Shown in pieces: positions 19,009 to 29,083 of a stretch of 64,000 nucleotides of DNA. The notes below the pieces were generated by a model. That model made no database searches. It was not told the DNA's origin and was given only the letters and a program-made list of their open reading frames with translations. The stretch's first letter is position 1; each line of letters opens with the position of its first letter. The stretch spans positions 1 through 64,000 of the forward strand of contig NZ_ANMR01000034.1 in NCBI RefSeq assembly GCF_000338275.1, given 5' to 3'. The DNA is from Staphylococcus xylosus NJ (lineage in GTDB: Bacteria; Bacillota; Bacilli; Staphylococcales; Staphylococcaceae). Both the position numbers and the translations under genes were made by a program.

Positions 19009-21042
19009 TTATTTTTGACTAATTTTCATAATTACTTCATCAATAGATACATTTTTTGCATCGGCTGTTTCAATTGTACGATCTTCTAAATTTGTTATGA
19101 TTAAAGGTGTTACAATACTTGGTGCATTAGACTTAATATAGTCTAAATCAACCTTCATAAGTGGTTGACCTTTCTTAATAGAATCTCCAGTATTCACAAG
19201 ACTTTCAAAACCTTCACCATTTAACTTAACTGTATCGATGCCTATATGAATCAATAATTCTATGCCTTGTTCAGATTCTAACCCAATAGCATGTTTTGTC
19301 GGGAAGATTGTTTTAACTGTCCCATCAAATGGCGCTACAATTTCTCCATTTTCTGGAATAAAACCTACACCATCACCCATCATTTTTTGAGCAAATACTT
19401 GATCTGGCACTTCTGACAAAGGAATAAGTTGTCCTTTACCCGGAGCATAAACCTCTGTTTCTGATACTTTATTTAATTGAACAGTATTTTCCTCATCTTC
19501 TTCAGTGATTGTAGTCTCACTAGGTTTTGTGATTTCACCTTTCATAATTAAGGACATATCATGTTTGATTTGATCAGATTTAGGTCCGAAAATTGCTTGC
19601 ATATTATTACCTACTTCGAGTACACCTGAAGCACCTAATGCTTTTAATTCCGCAGTATCCACTTTACTTTTATCTGCTACTTCAACACGCAATCTCGTAA
19701 TACATGCATCAAGGTGTTTGATATTTTCTTGTCCACCCATTGCGTTTAACACATTAAACGGTAATTCGCTTGCAGATGAATTCGTAGCTTGCGCTTGTTT
19801 ATCTTCGCGACCTGGTGTTTTGTATTTAAATTTAAGGATAAAGAATCGGAATACAAAGTAGTAAATCACTGCGTAGACTAGTCCTACAGGAATGACTAAC
19901 CACCATTGTGTTTTATTAGGTAAGACGCCTAATAAGACATAATCGATAAATCCACCTGAGAAAGTATAACCTAAATGTACATCTAGTAAATATAAAGTTA
20001 AGAAAGATAGACCATCAAGAATTGCATGAATTAAAAATAGTAATGGCGCTACAAATAAGAATGAAAATTCTAAAGGTTCTGTAATACCTGTTAAGAAAGA
20101 AGTTAAAGCTGCTGATCCCATTAAGCCAGCTACTACTTTTTTATTTTCAGGTTTTGCTGTGTGATAGATTGCTAAAGCTGCTGCTGGAAGACCAAACATC
20201 ATAACTGGAAATTCCCCTTGCATAAATTTACCAGCTGTTAAATTACTACCTTCTTTAATTTGTTCAATAAATATACGTTGGTCACCGTGAATTATTTCGC
20301 CAGCTGCATTTTTCCAGGCGCCAAATTCAAACCAAAACGGTGCATGGAAAATATGATGCAAACCAAATGGAATCAACAAACGTTTAATAAATCCAAATAA
20401 GAAAACTGCGACCCCTGTATTTGAATCTAATAAACCTTCACTAAATGCGTTTAAGCCAGATTGAATACTTGGCCATATTAATGCCATTGGGAACGCTAAT
20501 ACAAATGAAGTTGTTGCCATCATAATCGGTACAAAACGTTTACCAGCAAAGAAACCTAAATAGGACGGTAGCGAAATGTTATAGAACTTGTTATAACACC
20601 ACGCTGCTAATGCCCCAATAATAATACCGCCAAACACACCCGTTTGTAATGTAGGTATGCCTAAGACACTTGCATAACCACTTGCTGCGTCGTTAACATT
20701 GTCTGGCGTCACATGTAAAAATGCCCCCATCGTTTTGTTCATAATAACATAACCGACAAATGCTGCAATTGCTGCAACACCATCTCCACCAGCTAAACCT
20801 ATCGCAACACCCAAAGCAAATATCATTGGTAAATTATCAAATATACTGCTTCCAGCGCCTGCCATCATTTCGGCTACACTTTGAACACCAGCATTTTGAA
20901 TAAATGGTAGATAGTGTTGTAGTTCCTCCCCTTGTATAGCTGTGCCTATTGCCAGTAATAGCCCGGCAGCAGGTAAAATAGCGACTGGTAACATTAAAGC
21001 TTTACCTATACGCTGAAGCTGTCCAAATAGCTTTTTAAACAT
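19009..21042 (-). CDS. ptsG: Glucose-specific PTS transporter EIICBA
   Basis: PtsG imports and phosphorylates glucose using phosphate from PEP through HPr. The 677-aa chain contains all three domains. EIIC spans about 1-405 with ten or so membrane segments ([37 protein letters not shown]). EIIB has its phosphocysteine at C447 in [14 protein letters not shown] carries H584 and the phosphohistidine H599 in [14 protein letters not shown]. It is close to staphylococcal PtsG/GlcA. GGAAGGGATG precedes ATG 21042. A GlcT-type antiterminator/terminator leader lies upstream, so expression should depend on glucose. It forms a single-gene unit with its own terminator. Confidence 0.96.
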   Translation of the reverse strand: MFKKLFGQLQRIGKALMLPVAILPAAGLLLAIGTAIQGEELQHYLPFIQNAGVQSVAEMMAGAGSSIFDNLPMIFALGVAIGLAGGDGVAAIAAFVGYVIMNKTMGAFLHVTPDNVNDAASGYASVLGIPTLQTGVFGGIIIGALAAWCYNKFYNISLPSYLGFFAGKRFVPIMMATTSFVLAFPMALIWPSIQSGLNAFSEGLLDSNTGVAVFLFGFIKRLLIPFGLHHIFHAPFWFEFGAWKNAAGEIIHGDQRIFIEQIKEGSNLTAGKFMQGEFPVMMFGLPAAALAIYHTAKPENKKVVAGLMGSAALTSFLTGITEPLEFSFLFVAPLLFLIHAILDGLSFLTLYLLDVHLGYTFSGGFIDYVLLGVLPNKTQWWLVIPVGLVYAVIYYFVFRFFILKFKYKTPGREDKQAQATNSSASELPFNVLNAMGGQENIKHLDACITRLRVEVADKSKVDTAELKALGASGVLEVGNNMQAIFGPKSDQIKHDMSLIMKGEITKPSETTITEEDEENTVQLNKVSETEVYAPGKGQLIPLSEVPDQVFAQKMMGDGVGFIPENGEIVAPFDGTVKTIFPTKHAIGLESEQGIELLIHIGIDTVKLNGEGFESLVNTGDSIKKGQPLMKVDLDYIKSNAPSIVTPLIITNLEDRTIETADAKNVSIDEVIMKISQK

Positions 21043-21088
21043 CTAAAAACATCCCTTCCAAAATATAATTTGATCGCTATTAGTGCGC

Positions 21089-21146
21089 AAAAAAAGGCAT
21101 GAGCAAACAGACTATTCCCTATAGTCTTTCTGTTTGCTCATGCCTG
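21089..21146 (-). terminator. Leader terminator of ptsG
   Basis: A 17-bp stem (AGGCATGAGCAAACAGA and its complement) with an inner hairpin is followed, leftward, by TTTTTTT. It lies about 50-100 bp before the ptsG start, so it stops leader transcription by default. Its 5' arm overlaps the RAT element, the classic mutually exclusive arrangement. Confidence 0.88.
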
Positions 21147-21163
21147 CTTAACCAGTAACACGC
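21138..21163 (-). promoter_or_regulatory. RAT antiterminator site for GlcT upstream of ptsG
   Basis: Leftward sequence GCGTGTTACTGGTTAAGC and the next eight bases (AGGCATGA) match the ribonucleic antiterminator pattern of the BglG/SacY/GlcT family, with paired arms around a TTACTG loop motif. It overlaps the 5' arm of the leader terminator. Binding of unphosphorylated GlcT would favour the RAT fold and allow ptsG transcription. glcT itself is not in the window. Confidence 0.85.
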
Positions 21164-21272
21164 AAAATAACGATATGTTTTTTTACATTATATAACGCTT
21201 TCATAAAATATACAATATAAATTTTAATTTTTAATTTGTATAAGCTTATACAATTGCACTAAATAACTCGTG

Positions 21273-22667
21273 CTAATAGCCAACTATAAGCGCAATTGAC
21301 ATGCCAATACAACAGATAATAATCCAAGATAAAATAATCTTCCAAGCAAACTTCAACCATTGCGTATAGGTTATTTTACCTACCGCTAAGGCTCCCATCA
21401 AAATAGCTGACGTTGGAAATAATACATTACTAATTGCGTCACCGTATTGGAATGCTAACACTGTAATTTGTCTATTAATATCTAACAAATCAGCAATAGG
21501 TACCATTAAAGGCATTGTAGTCAAGGCTTGACCAGATCCTGATGGTATAAAGAAATTGAGCATAAACTGTAATATAAACATAGCAATAATGACTAAAGAA
21601 GATGGTACACCCGCAAGTAAAGTTGTCATCCCATGCACAATACTATCAATAACTTGACCATTTTCTAGAATAACAATAATACCTTTTGCAAATCCAACTA
21701 TCATAGCACCAAACAGTATATCTTTCATCCCATCAATCATTGCATCAAATGTACCATTTAATCCAAGGCCACCAATGAAACCAGCTAGTAGACCAGCTAG
21801 TATAAAGTTAGCGCTCATTTCATTAAATGACCAACCATACGTAAATATTCCATATACATTTAATATGATTACTATGACTATCAACCCTAAACCAACGGCT
21901 TGTCGCTTTGTAAAGCGCTCTACTTCTATTACACTATTTTTGTGACTTTCAACTTGTTCTAATTCGTATACTAAAGATTTAGACATATCACGTTTTACAG
22001 AACGTGCATATAACATAACTGAAGTGATTGCAGCAATTAGAATAAAGATATAAATAATGGTACGTAGTCCCCACCCCGAAAACATCGGTAATTCTGCCAC
22101 TGTTTGTGCTACTCCTACAGTAAAAGGATTTAACATTCCACCTATAAAACCACTTGCCGCTCCCAAAATAACCATTGCTGCACCGGTCAACGCGTCATAA
22201 CCTAGTGTGCGTGCGATAATAATACCAATAGGAACAAAGATAATCGTTTCTTCTGCTAACCCTATTGAGAAGCCTAATATCGAAAAAATAGTCATAGTTA
22301 AAGGAATCATCAGTACTTTGTATGAACCTAGTGTTTGCATTGCTTTATTTACACCGTTTTCAAATGCACCAGTTTTATGTACAATACCAAACGCCCCACC
22401 TACTAGGAAAATATAAAATACAATTTCTCCACCACTAAGAAGACCTTCAGGTATAGCTCTAAAAATATCAAAGAATGATACGCCTTGTTGCTGAACTTGT
22501 TCATATGAACCTGATATAACTATAGTTTGTCCATCTTTCTTCTCTCTTGCATACTCACCAGCAGGAATTAAATACGTCAATACGCTAGAAAAGATAATAA
22601 TAAAGAGTAACAGTGCATACGTATGCGGTGTTTTTAATTGATTACCTTTAAATATTTTTTTAATCAT
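21273..22667 (-). CDS. YfcC-family membrane carrier
   Basis: This is a 464-aa integral membrane protein with about 12 hydrophobic helices, of the YfcC/DcuC-like (C4-dicarboxylate anaerobic carrier) superfamily. Family-like segments are [27 protein letters not shown] at the start, GLAEETIIFVPIGIIIAR, FIGGMLNPFTVGVAQ and NFFIPSGSGQALTTMPLMVP. It may carry amino acids or peptides rather than dicarboxylates; the substrate is unknown. AGAGGATG precedes ATG 22667. It is monocistronic. Confidence 0.85.
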   Translation of the reverse strand: MIKKIFKGNQLKTPHTYALLLFIIIFSSVLTYLIPAGEYAREKKDGQTIVISGSYEQVQQQGVSFFDIFRAIPEGLLSGGEIVFYIFLVGGAFGIVHKTGAFENGVNKAMQTLGSYKVLMIPLTMTIFSILGFSIGLAEETIIFVPIGIIIARTLGYDALTGAAMVILGAASGFIGGMLNPFTVGVAQTVAELPMFSGWGLRTIIYIFILIAAITSVMLYARSVKRDMSKSLVYELEQVESHKNSVIEVERFTKRQAVGLGLIVIVIILNVYGIFTYGWSFNEMSANFILAGLLAGFIGGLGLNGTFDAMIDGMKDILFGAMIVGFAKGIIVILENGQVIDSIVHGMTTLLAGVPSSLVIIAMFILQFMLNFFIPSGSGQALTTMPLMVPIADLLDINRQITVLAFQYGDAISNVLFPTSAILMGALAVGKITYTQWLKFAWKIILSWIIICCIGMSIALIVGY

Positions 22668-22831
22668 TTTTACATCCTCTCCAATTTAACTACACTATGT
22701 TATAAAATAATCAATGCACTATAATTCCTAAGCATTATTAATGTATAATACATGTTTTTTTGCTTTTGTCTGAAAATTTAGTTAACTCTATTATTCCATA
22801 GTCTGGATTTTTATCAATATCTTAATATATA
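22668..22831. promoter_or_regulatory. Promoter region of the YfcC gene
   Basis: This AT-rich segment lies between the YfcC start and the cidC terminator. No specific operator was recognised. Confidence 0.35.
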
Positions 22832-22890
22832 TAAAAAGAGCGAGACACAAACCAAAAGTTACTTTGGTTTCGTGTTCTCGCCCTATAAAA
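22832..22890 (-). terminator. Intrinsic terminator of cidC
   Basis: GAGCGAGACACAAACCAAA pairs with TTTGGTTTCGTGTTCTCGCC around a short loop, followed leftward by TTTTTATAT. It lies about 120 bp after the cidC stop. Confidence 0.85.
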
Positions 22891-23004
22891 TTACTTATAT
22901 CGTTTATCTTTGTTGACTATCTTTCAATAACTTATCTCATCAACTTTTATTATTAAGAAATATTTTAAAGATCTATCTATAGCGACTAACGCCTTATTGT
23001 TATT

Positions 23005-24747
23005 TTAGAAGAAACGTTTTACTGCTGTTGACATTGGTGGCAATTCATCCAAGTCTAATTTTTTATCTTCAGTAATAGATCTAAACGCCCATTTACCATA
23101 GTTAATTGCCTCTTCATTTACAATTTTACCTGGTAAAGGTGCTGCATTTTCATCTACATAAACATTAACAATCGTTGGTTTATTTTCAGTCATAGCAGCT
23201 TCAACGACTTCATCAATTCTGTTTGGATCTTTAAGTGTATAACCAACTCCGCCACAACTTTCAGCAAATTTTTCTAAGTCAATATCAGTGAAGTTAATAG
23301 CATATTCTAACTCACCAGCAGCTTGTTGTTCATATTTAATAAATGAAAGTTGTTCATTATTTAATACAAATAATGTCATTGGTAAATCATACTGCACTGC
23401 AGTTGCAAAATCTTGCATAACCATATCAAACGCGCCATCGCCGATAATACCAACTACTTGGCGATTTGGATACTCACGTTTGGCAGCTATTGCAGTAGGT
23501 AACGCACAACCCATAGTACCTAACCAGCTAGAAATAATAAATTTATTATTTACTGTTAAGTTTAAATAACGCGTAGACCAAACTGTTGCTGTACCGACAT
23601 CTATAGAGAAGATGGCATCGTCTGTTCTAACTTTATTTATAGCATCCATTAAACGTTCGGGTCTAATAGGTTTACTGTCATTAGCCATATCTTCAGCCAT
23701 CCAAGCATCCCATGTGGCTTTTCTTTCTAATGTTTTATTTAAGAAGTCGCGATCCGTAACGTGCTTAGCCATATCAGTTAATTGTAGCAATGCTAGTTTG
23801 CTATCGCCAAGAATGCCCACATTAACATCAAAACGGTGTCCAATGTTTTCTGGATTTGTATCAATTTGTATTGCTTTGATATTTTTCTTTGGTAAATAAT
23901 CTACATAAGGATAATTAGTACCAACCATAATTAATAAATCCGCATCTTGCATCGTTTGGTATGCTGTTTTAGTACCTATTTTACCAAGGTTCCCTATGTT
24001 ATAAGGGTGTGCATCAGGCAGAACTGTTTTTGCTGGTAATGTTACAATCGTTGGTATCTTAAATGCCTCTATAAATTCACGGACTTCGTCTTTTGCATGC
24101 TGTGCACCAGTACCAAGTAATACTACTGGTTTTTTACTTTTATTAATGAGTTTAGCCGCTTTCTTTATAGTATTTGGTTTTGGTGCTACACGAGCTGGTG
24201 GCGCAGTATCTACTTTTTGGTTAGTAGTGTCTTTAACTTTGCGCGTCAATAAGTTGTTAGGCAAGATTAAAACAGATACACCTTTTTTCTCGTAAGCTGT
24301 ACGTATTGCTTCGTTTACAATTCCAAAGATATCTTTATCATTTTCAGTTACTTGATGTTTATATACTGCTACATCATCGACCATTTTATTAACATCTGTT
24401 TCTTGGAAAGCTTTTGTTCCTAAAGCAGTACTGTCTGTTTGACCTGCTAAAATCAATTGTGGCACATTATCCATTTTCGCATCGTACATACCATTTAATA
24501 AATGAATAACGCCAGGGCCGCCGATACTTAATGCGACACCGATTTTACCAGTTAATTTTGTATAACCCGCAGCAGCTAAACTTGCAACTTCTTCATGACG
24601 AACATGGACAAATTCAATATTATCTCTTTCCGTTCTTAAGCTATCAACCACTGCATCAATAGAATCACCAGGAATGCCATATAAGTGATCAATATCCCAT
24701 GCTTGTAATGCTTTCACTAATGCTTCATTCGCTTTAATTTTTGCCAT
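23005..24747 (-). CDS. cidC: Pyruvate oxidase CidC
   Basis: CidC is a TPP- and FAD-dependent peripheral membrane pyruvate:menaquinone oxidoreductase that turns pyruvate into acetate and CO2 during overflow metabolism. The 580-aa protein starts MAKIKANEALVKALQAWDID and has the TPP-enzyme N-domain (YGIPGDSIDAVV, HVRHEEVASLAAAGYTKLTG with the catalytic Glu), a central FAD-binding domain, and the TPP signature IIGDGAFDMVMQDFATAVQY. It closely matches S. aureus CidC. ATG 24747 follows GGAG; an upstream in-frame start at 24768 precedes that site and is unlikely. It lies 86 bp after cidB in cidABC. Confidence 0.95.
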   Translation of the reverse strand: MAKIKANEALVKALQAWDIDHLYGIPGDSIDAVVDSLRTERDNIEFVHVRHEEVASLAAAGYTKLTGKIGVALSIGGPGVIHLLNGMYDAKMDNVPQLILAGQTDSTALGTKAFQETDVNKMVDDVAVYKHQVTENDKDIFGIVNEAIRTAYEKKGVSVLILPNNLLTRKVKDTTNQKVDTAPPARVAPKPNTIKKAAKLINKSKKPVVLLGTGAQHAKDEVREFIEAFKIPTIVTLPAKTVLPDAHPYNIGNLGKIGTKTAYQTMQDADLLIMVGTNYPYVDYLPKKNIKAIQIDTNPENIGHRFDVNVGILGDSKLALLQLTDMAKHVTDRDFLNKTLERKATWDAWMAEDMANDSKPIRPERLMDAINKVRTDDAIFSIDVGTATVWSTRYLNLTVNNKFIISSWLGTMGCALPTAIAAKREYPNRQVVGIIGDGAFDMVMQDFATAVQYDLPMTLFVLNNEQLSFIKYEQQAAGELEYAINFTDIDLEKFAESCGGVGYTLKDPNRIDEVVEAAMTENKPTIVNVYVDENAAPLPGKIVNEEAINYGKWAFRSITEDKKLDLDELPPMSTAVKRFF

Positions 24748-24833
24748 TATCAAAATAGCTCCTTTCAATATTCAAGTTGATTTCTAATATTTTTAATTAA
24801 CTTCGCAATCTATTATCACTAAACAGTATTTAT

Positions 24834-25520
24834 TTAGTATAAGAAAAGGATCAGAATAGGTAAGATGATTGAACTTAGAACTGCTGTTAGTATCATTCCA
24901 ATAGAACTAAATGCACCAGATTCTAAATCTATTTCTAATGCTTGTGCAGTACCAAAAGCATGTGAAGCATTTCCATAAGTCAAACCTTTCGCAATTGAGG
25001 TTTTAAATTTACCTAATCTTAATAAATAAGAACCTAAAATACTACCAATCAATCCAGTAGTTACAATAAACATCACTGTAATAGTATCGATACCACCAAG
25101 TTGGTGTGACACTTCTATGCCTACCGCAGCAGTCATTGACCTTGGTAACATTGTCACGATCACTTCTTTTGAATATCCTAATATTTTTAATACACTATAT
25201 ACGAATATGAAATTTAACATCACTGCTGTCAGCACGCTACTAAAAATAATACTCGCGTTTTGTAGTATTTTATGGCGATTTTGATAAAGTGGAAATGCTA
25301 AACAAACAACAGTGCAATTCAATAAATAATGGATCCATTTTCCACCAGTCATATAATCTTGATAATCTTCATTAAATAATAGAAGTACAATAATAATTCC
25401 TATAGACGATATTAATGCCGGGTTTAAAAATGGCGTTTTATATTTCACCTGTAATTTTTTGGCACCTATAAACATAGCTAGTGTTAAAACAATCATTAAA
25501 AAGCCTTTTAAAAACATCAT
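24834..25520 (-). CDS. cidB: CidB, LrgB-family membrane protein
   Basis: This 228-aa hydrophobic protein of the LrgB/CidB family has [20 protein letters not shown] and [17 protein letters not shown], both diagnostic. It works with the holin-like CidA in control of lysis, acetate handling and murein hydrolase activity. Its ATG directly abuts the cidA stop (TAGATG), so the pair is translationally coupled. cidC follows. Confidence 0.94.
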   Translation of the reverse strand: MMFLKGFLMIVLTLAMFIGAKKLQVKYKTPFLNPALISSIGIIIVLLLFNEDYQDYMTGGKWIHYLLNCTVVCLAFPLYQNRHKILQNASIIFSSVLTAVMLNFIFVYSVLKILGYSKEVIVTMLPRSMTAAVGIEVSHQLGGIDTITVMFIVTTGLIGSILGSYLLRLGKFKTSIAKGLTYGNASHAFGTAQALEIDLESGAFSSIGMILTAVLSSIILPILILFLY

Positions 25521-25907
25521 CTAATTTTGTCCATTCCCGTATCGCGCAGTTTTAACCATTTTCTCAGCTATAAAACCAGAAATTAATGCGACACAACATG
25601 TTCCTAAAATAATCATTGAAAAGAATAGTATAAAATTCAAGTTAATATCAGACACGACATCCATAACACCAACTACTGATGGTACAAAGAAAAACACCAT
25701 CGTCGTAAGGAAAAAGTTAGAGCCTTCACTGACCCATTTTGACGGAATTATTTTAAACTGTAATAAAAGGAAAAATACAAGTAATCCTACAATGCTACCT
25801 GCAATTGGTATATGCAATACGCTCTGAATTACATTGCCTATATAAGTAATCCCCATAATTAATAATACTTGCAGTAAAACTTTTGATACCTTCTTTGATA
25901 TTTGCAA
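25521..25907 (-). CDS. cidA: CidA holin-like protein
   Basis: CidA is a 128-aa holin-like membrane protein with about four helices. Family segments are [40 protein letters not shown] and [18 protein letters not shown]. In S. aureus, CidA oligomers promote release of murein hydrolases and regulate cell death and biofilm DNA release. It is the first gene of cidABC. Its promoter region (25908-26138) holds a perfect palindrome and a cre-like site. Confidence 0.94.
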   Translation of the reverse strand: MQISKKVSKVLLQVLLIMGITYIGNVIQSVLHIPIAGSIVGLLVFFLLLQFKIIPSKWVSEGSNFFLTTMVFFFVPSVVGVMDVVSDINLNFILFFSMIILGTCCVALISGFIAEKMVKTARYGNGQN

Positions 25908-26026
25908 TATTCATCATCCTTTATTGCATTATTATTTTAAACTTTATTGATTACATCTCTTAGTATAAGACTCTTAATCATATAATAAAAATATTGATTT
26001 TTAATATTACTTATTACTTTTATGAA

Positions 26027-26040
26027 TGGAAGCGATTTAT
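26027..26040. promoter_or_regulatory. Cre-like site upstream of cidA (weak)
   Basis: TGGAAGCGATTTAT fits most of the CcpA consensus TGNAANCGNTNNCA except for the last two bases. cidABC is carbon-regulated in S. aureus. The site lies 120 bp before the cidA start. Confidence 0.4.
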
Positions 26041-26062
26041 TTAATTATATTTAGCTATACGT

Positions 26063-26086
26063 ATTCCAATTAATATTAATTGGAAT
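26063..26086. promoter_or_regulatory. Perfect 24-bp palindrome, candidate CidR operator
   Basis: The half-site ATTCCAATTAAT is followed immediately by its exact complement ATTAATTGGAAT. It lies 156-179 bp before cidA, between the cidR terminator and the cidA start. LysR-type activators bind interrupted dyads (T-N11-A), which this satisfies, so CidR binding is a reasonable inference. Confidence 0.6.
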
Positions 26087-26138
26087 TATGGTTATGAGAG
26101 ATTAAATTTCTATTTGATAGATTATATATTTATTAGAT

Positions 26139-26194
26139 AAAAAAAGAGAGAGACAACGAAAACACAATGTACAAAATTGTTTTCGTCGCCCCAT
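26139..26194 (-). terminator. Intrinsic terminator of cidR
   Basis: GACGAAAACAAT pairs with a CGAAAACACAATGT-side arm, and the stem is followed leftward by CTCTCTCTTTTTTT. It separates cidR from the cidA promoter region. Confidence 0.75.
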
Positions 26195-26263
26195 CTGCTA
26201 TGAACAATGTCTTTTTAAATAAAACTTTCTTAAAAGTAGTGTGGTACTTTACAAATTATTTTT

Positions 26264-27139
26264 TTATAAACGTTCTTTCATAAATTCAATCCATTTTCTT
26301 GTTGCGTGACTAAGATATTTATCTCGCTTCCAAATAACTCCCAATTCCCAACGCATACCTGGATCATCAATTGTAATATTTTTAAAGCTACCGTCTAATA
26401 AATTCACAATATTTTCTGGTAATATGCTTACGCCTAAGTGCGCACTTAATAAATTCTCTATAAAATTCCACTGCGAAATTTTAGATATTGTTTTTGGTAC
26501 ATAACCAGCGTTTTTTGCCGCTTCAATAATTTTATCATTTAGATAAAAGTCCTCATTAAATAAGATAAAATCTTCATCCTTTAACATAGCCATATTAATC
26601 TGTTCTCTATTCGCTAGTCTATGTTCTTTATTTACTACTAATTTTAAGTCTTCTTGATAAAGTGGTATAGAATGAAAAATATCTTGGTCTACGGGTATCG
26701 TTGTAATACCAATATCAATTTCGTCATTGATTAATTGTGTCTCAATCATTTTGCCACCTTTTTCAACAAGATTGTAGGTGACATTTGGATATTCTTGATG
26801 AAACTCTCCTAAGATATGTATAAACTTATTCATGTTCATTACTGCCGATAATCCAATACTTATATGGCCTGTTTCTAATCCTAACAAGCTATTAATTTCT
26901 TTTGGTAAATCTTTATATAAAGTTAAAATTTCCTTACATTTTTTGTAAAATACTTTTCCAGCATCAGTTAATACGAGTTGTCTCTTACTACGATCGAAAA
27001 AAGTCATATTAAGTTCTTTTTCTAAATCTTTTATTGCTTTGCTAATCGTAGGCTGAGCAATATATAGTGATTTTGAAGCGTTAGTCATTCCTTTTTGATC
27101 TACGACTTCGACAAAATATTTCATATGTTTAATATCCAT
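26264..27139 (-). CDS. cidR: LysR-type regulator CidR
   Basis: This is a 291-aa LysR regulator. Its N-terminal winged helix-turn-helix covers about 1-60 (MKYFVEVVDQKGMTNASKSL, QPTISKAIKDLEKELNMTFF), followed by a periplasmic-binding-like ligand domain. Located directly upstream of cidABC in the same orientation as in S. aureus, it should activate cidABC under excess glucose and acetate. GAGGTG precedes ATG 27139. A terminator separates it from cidA, so cidABC has its own promoter. Confidence 0.9.
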   Translation of the reverse strand: MDIKHMKYFVEVVDQKGMTNASKSLYIAQPTISKAIKDLEKELNMTFFDRSKRQLVLTDAGKVFYKKCKEILTLYKDLPKEINSLLGLETGHISIGLSAVMNMNKFIHILGEFHQEYPNVTYNLVEKGGKMIETQLINDEIDIGITTIPVDQDIFHSIPLYQEDLKLVVNKEHRLANREQINMAMLKDEDFILFNEDFYLNDKIIEAAKNAGYVPKTISKISQWNFIENLLSAHLGVSILPENIVNLLDGSFKNITIDDPGMRWELGVIWKRDKYLSHATRKWIEFMKERL

Positions 27140-27243
27140 ATGTTTACACCTCTACTTGAAACATAATTAATACTGTACAGTATACGTATAATTTCTAATA
27201 ATTCAATCACATACTTTATATAGTCATTCACAAACTTACAGTA

Positions 27244-27282
27244 TAAAAATCAGAGCGGAACCCCTATAATGTCCCGCTCCTT
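27244..27282 (-). terminator. Intrinsic terminator of nhaC
   Basis: Read leftward, GAGCGGGAC pairs with GTTCCGCTC and is followed by TGATTTTTATAC. Confidence 0.75.
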
Positions 27283-27320
27283 CATAAAATTTACAGCTAT
27301 TGCACTATTGTATTTATGCT

Positions 27321-28796
27321 TTATGCTAAATTTGTATCATTTGGTTGAGATTGTTCCGGTTGTTCACTCTCTGTTTCATCTAAACCGATAATTTTAAAAC
27401 CGATATAACCAAATATAATCGAAATGATTGGTACAGTATAATTTAAAATAGCAAACGGCGCATATTCTACCACTGAAACGCCTAAAGTTGATGCAATAAA
27501 GACACCACATGTATTCCAAGGTACGAACACAGATGTCAATGTTCCACCATCTTCTAAAGCTCTAGATAGATTTTTCGGATGCAGTTTCTTATCTTTAAAC
27601 GTATTTATATACATGCGCGATGGCACGATAATTGATATATATTGTTCAGAACAGGTAAAGTTTGTTCCAATACACGATACAATAACAGACGCGATCAATG
27701 ATCCCGTAGATTTAGCCACTTTTAAAATAACAGCAATTAACGCTGTGAGCATACCAGAATATTCTAGGACACCCCCAAAGGTCATTGCAACAAGTGTCAG
27801 TGATATCGTATAGAACATTGATTCCAATCCACCGCGATTGAACAATTCATCTACTAATTTATTACCTGAATCAATTGTATAACCTGTTTGCAGAGCTGTA
27901 AGTGCTTCTGTAATAGAGCCACCTTGTAAAAATATCTGTGCAAAGAACCCTAATATAATACCTACACAAATTGCTGGTATTGCAGGCACTTTTACTACAA
28001 CGAGTGCAATTACAATAATTGGTATAAGTAATAGCCATGGTGTAATTAAAAAATTATCTTGCATCGTCGCAAGAATGTCTTTTATGTTTTTTGCGTCAAA
28101 ATTTCTTCCACCAAAGCGTTGTCCTATAAAGAAAAAAGCAATTAATGAAATAACTAATGCTGGAATCGTCGTATAAAACATATGCTTTATATGAGCAAAC
28201 AAGTCAACACCAGTTAATCCAGAAGCTAAGTTCGTAGTGTCCGATAGTGGGCTCATCTTATCACCAAAGTATGACCCGCAAATCACTGCACCAGCCACCA
28301 TACCTGGTGATATACCCATACTAATGCCAATACCCATCGATGCGACCCCCACAGTCGCCATCGTCGACCAACTACTGCCTATAGCTAAAGCTACAATGCC
28401 ACATAAGATAATAACAACTGATAAAAAGTATCTTGGGTCTATCAGTTGTAATCCATAGTAAATCATTGTAGCGACTACACCACTGCCTATCCACGATCCT
28501 ATTACCAACCCTACAAGTATAATGATTACGATTGCTGGTAAAGCATGACGAATCCCCTTATACATCATTTCTTCAACTTCGCTAAATTCATAACCGTGTA
28601 ACATTGTGATTAGTATCGCTACAGCTGTTCCTATTAATAAAGGAATATGTGGTTCCTTTTCTAATACTGCAACTGTAAAAAGCATTGCTGCAATCATCGT
28701 CACTAACGTAACGATTGCCGAAACAAAACCTAACGGCTTTTTAACCTTGTGCTTACTACTATTGTCTTTAGTGTTTCTACTAAAAATAATAGCCAC
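27321..28796 (-). CDS. nhaC: Na+/H+ antiporter NhaC
   Basis: This is a 491-aa NhaC-family antiporter with about 11-12 helices, exchanging Na+ for H+ across the membrane. Recognisable pieces are AIVIIILVGLVIGSWIGSGVV, GSSWSTMATVGVASMGIG, GSYFGDKMSPLSDTTNLAS (family signature) and CSEQYISIIVPSRMYI. The C-terminus is a short polar tail rich in Gln and Glu. The GTG at 28796 immediately follows AAAGGAG, which is closer than normal, so translation may start at a nearby non-standard codon; the exact start is uncertain. Confidence 0.88.
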   Translation of the reverse strand: MAIIFSRNTKDNSSKHKVKKPLGFVSAIVTLVTMIAAMLFTVAVLEKEPHIPLLIGTAVAILITMLHGYEFSEVEEMMYKGIRHALPAIVIIILVGLVIGSWIGSGVVATMIYYGLQLIDPRYFLSVVIILCGIVALAIGSSWSTMATVGVASMGIGISMGISPGMVAGAVICGSYFGDKMSPLSDTTNLASGLTGVDLFAHIKHMFYTTIPALVISLIAFFFIGQRFGGRNFDAKNIKDILATMQDNFLITPWLLLIPIIVIALVVVKVPAIPAICVGIILGFFAQIFLQGGSITEALTALQTGYTIDSGNKLVDELFNRGGLESMFYTISLTLVAMTFGGVLEYSGMLTALIAVILKVAKSTGSLIASVIVSCIGTNFTCSEQYISIIVPSRMYINTFKDKKLHPKNLSRALEDGGTLTSVFVPWNTCGVFIASTLGVSVVEYAPFAILNYTVPIISIIFGYIGFKIIGLDETESEQPEQSQPNDTNLA

Positions 28797-29083
28797 CTCC
28801 TTTGTTAGTTAAATCATACTCAAGTTGAGAAACACTTTCAATACTTCCTTTATTATTTAAATTTATATTTAATTTTAATTTTTATATTCACTGAATTACA
28901 TTAATTATAATTAAAAAATATCTGCTACAGTTTTTCTTTAAGTATTTGTTGAAGAAAATTACAGTTGTATGGCATATATTTCAAACATATTAAAGTTATT
29001 TGTAATAATAGTTTATCTTATTGTACTTTTTACTCTAGCTACTTATGATAAATATATAATTTTAAAAATGTCTGGAGTAATGT

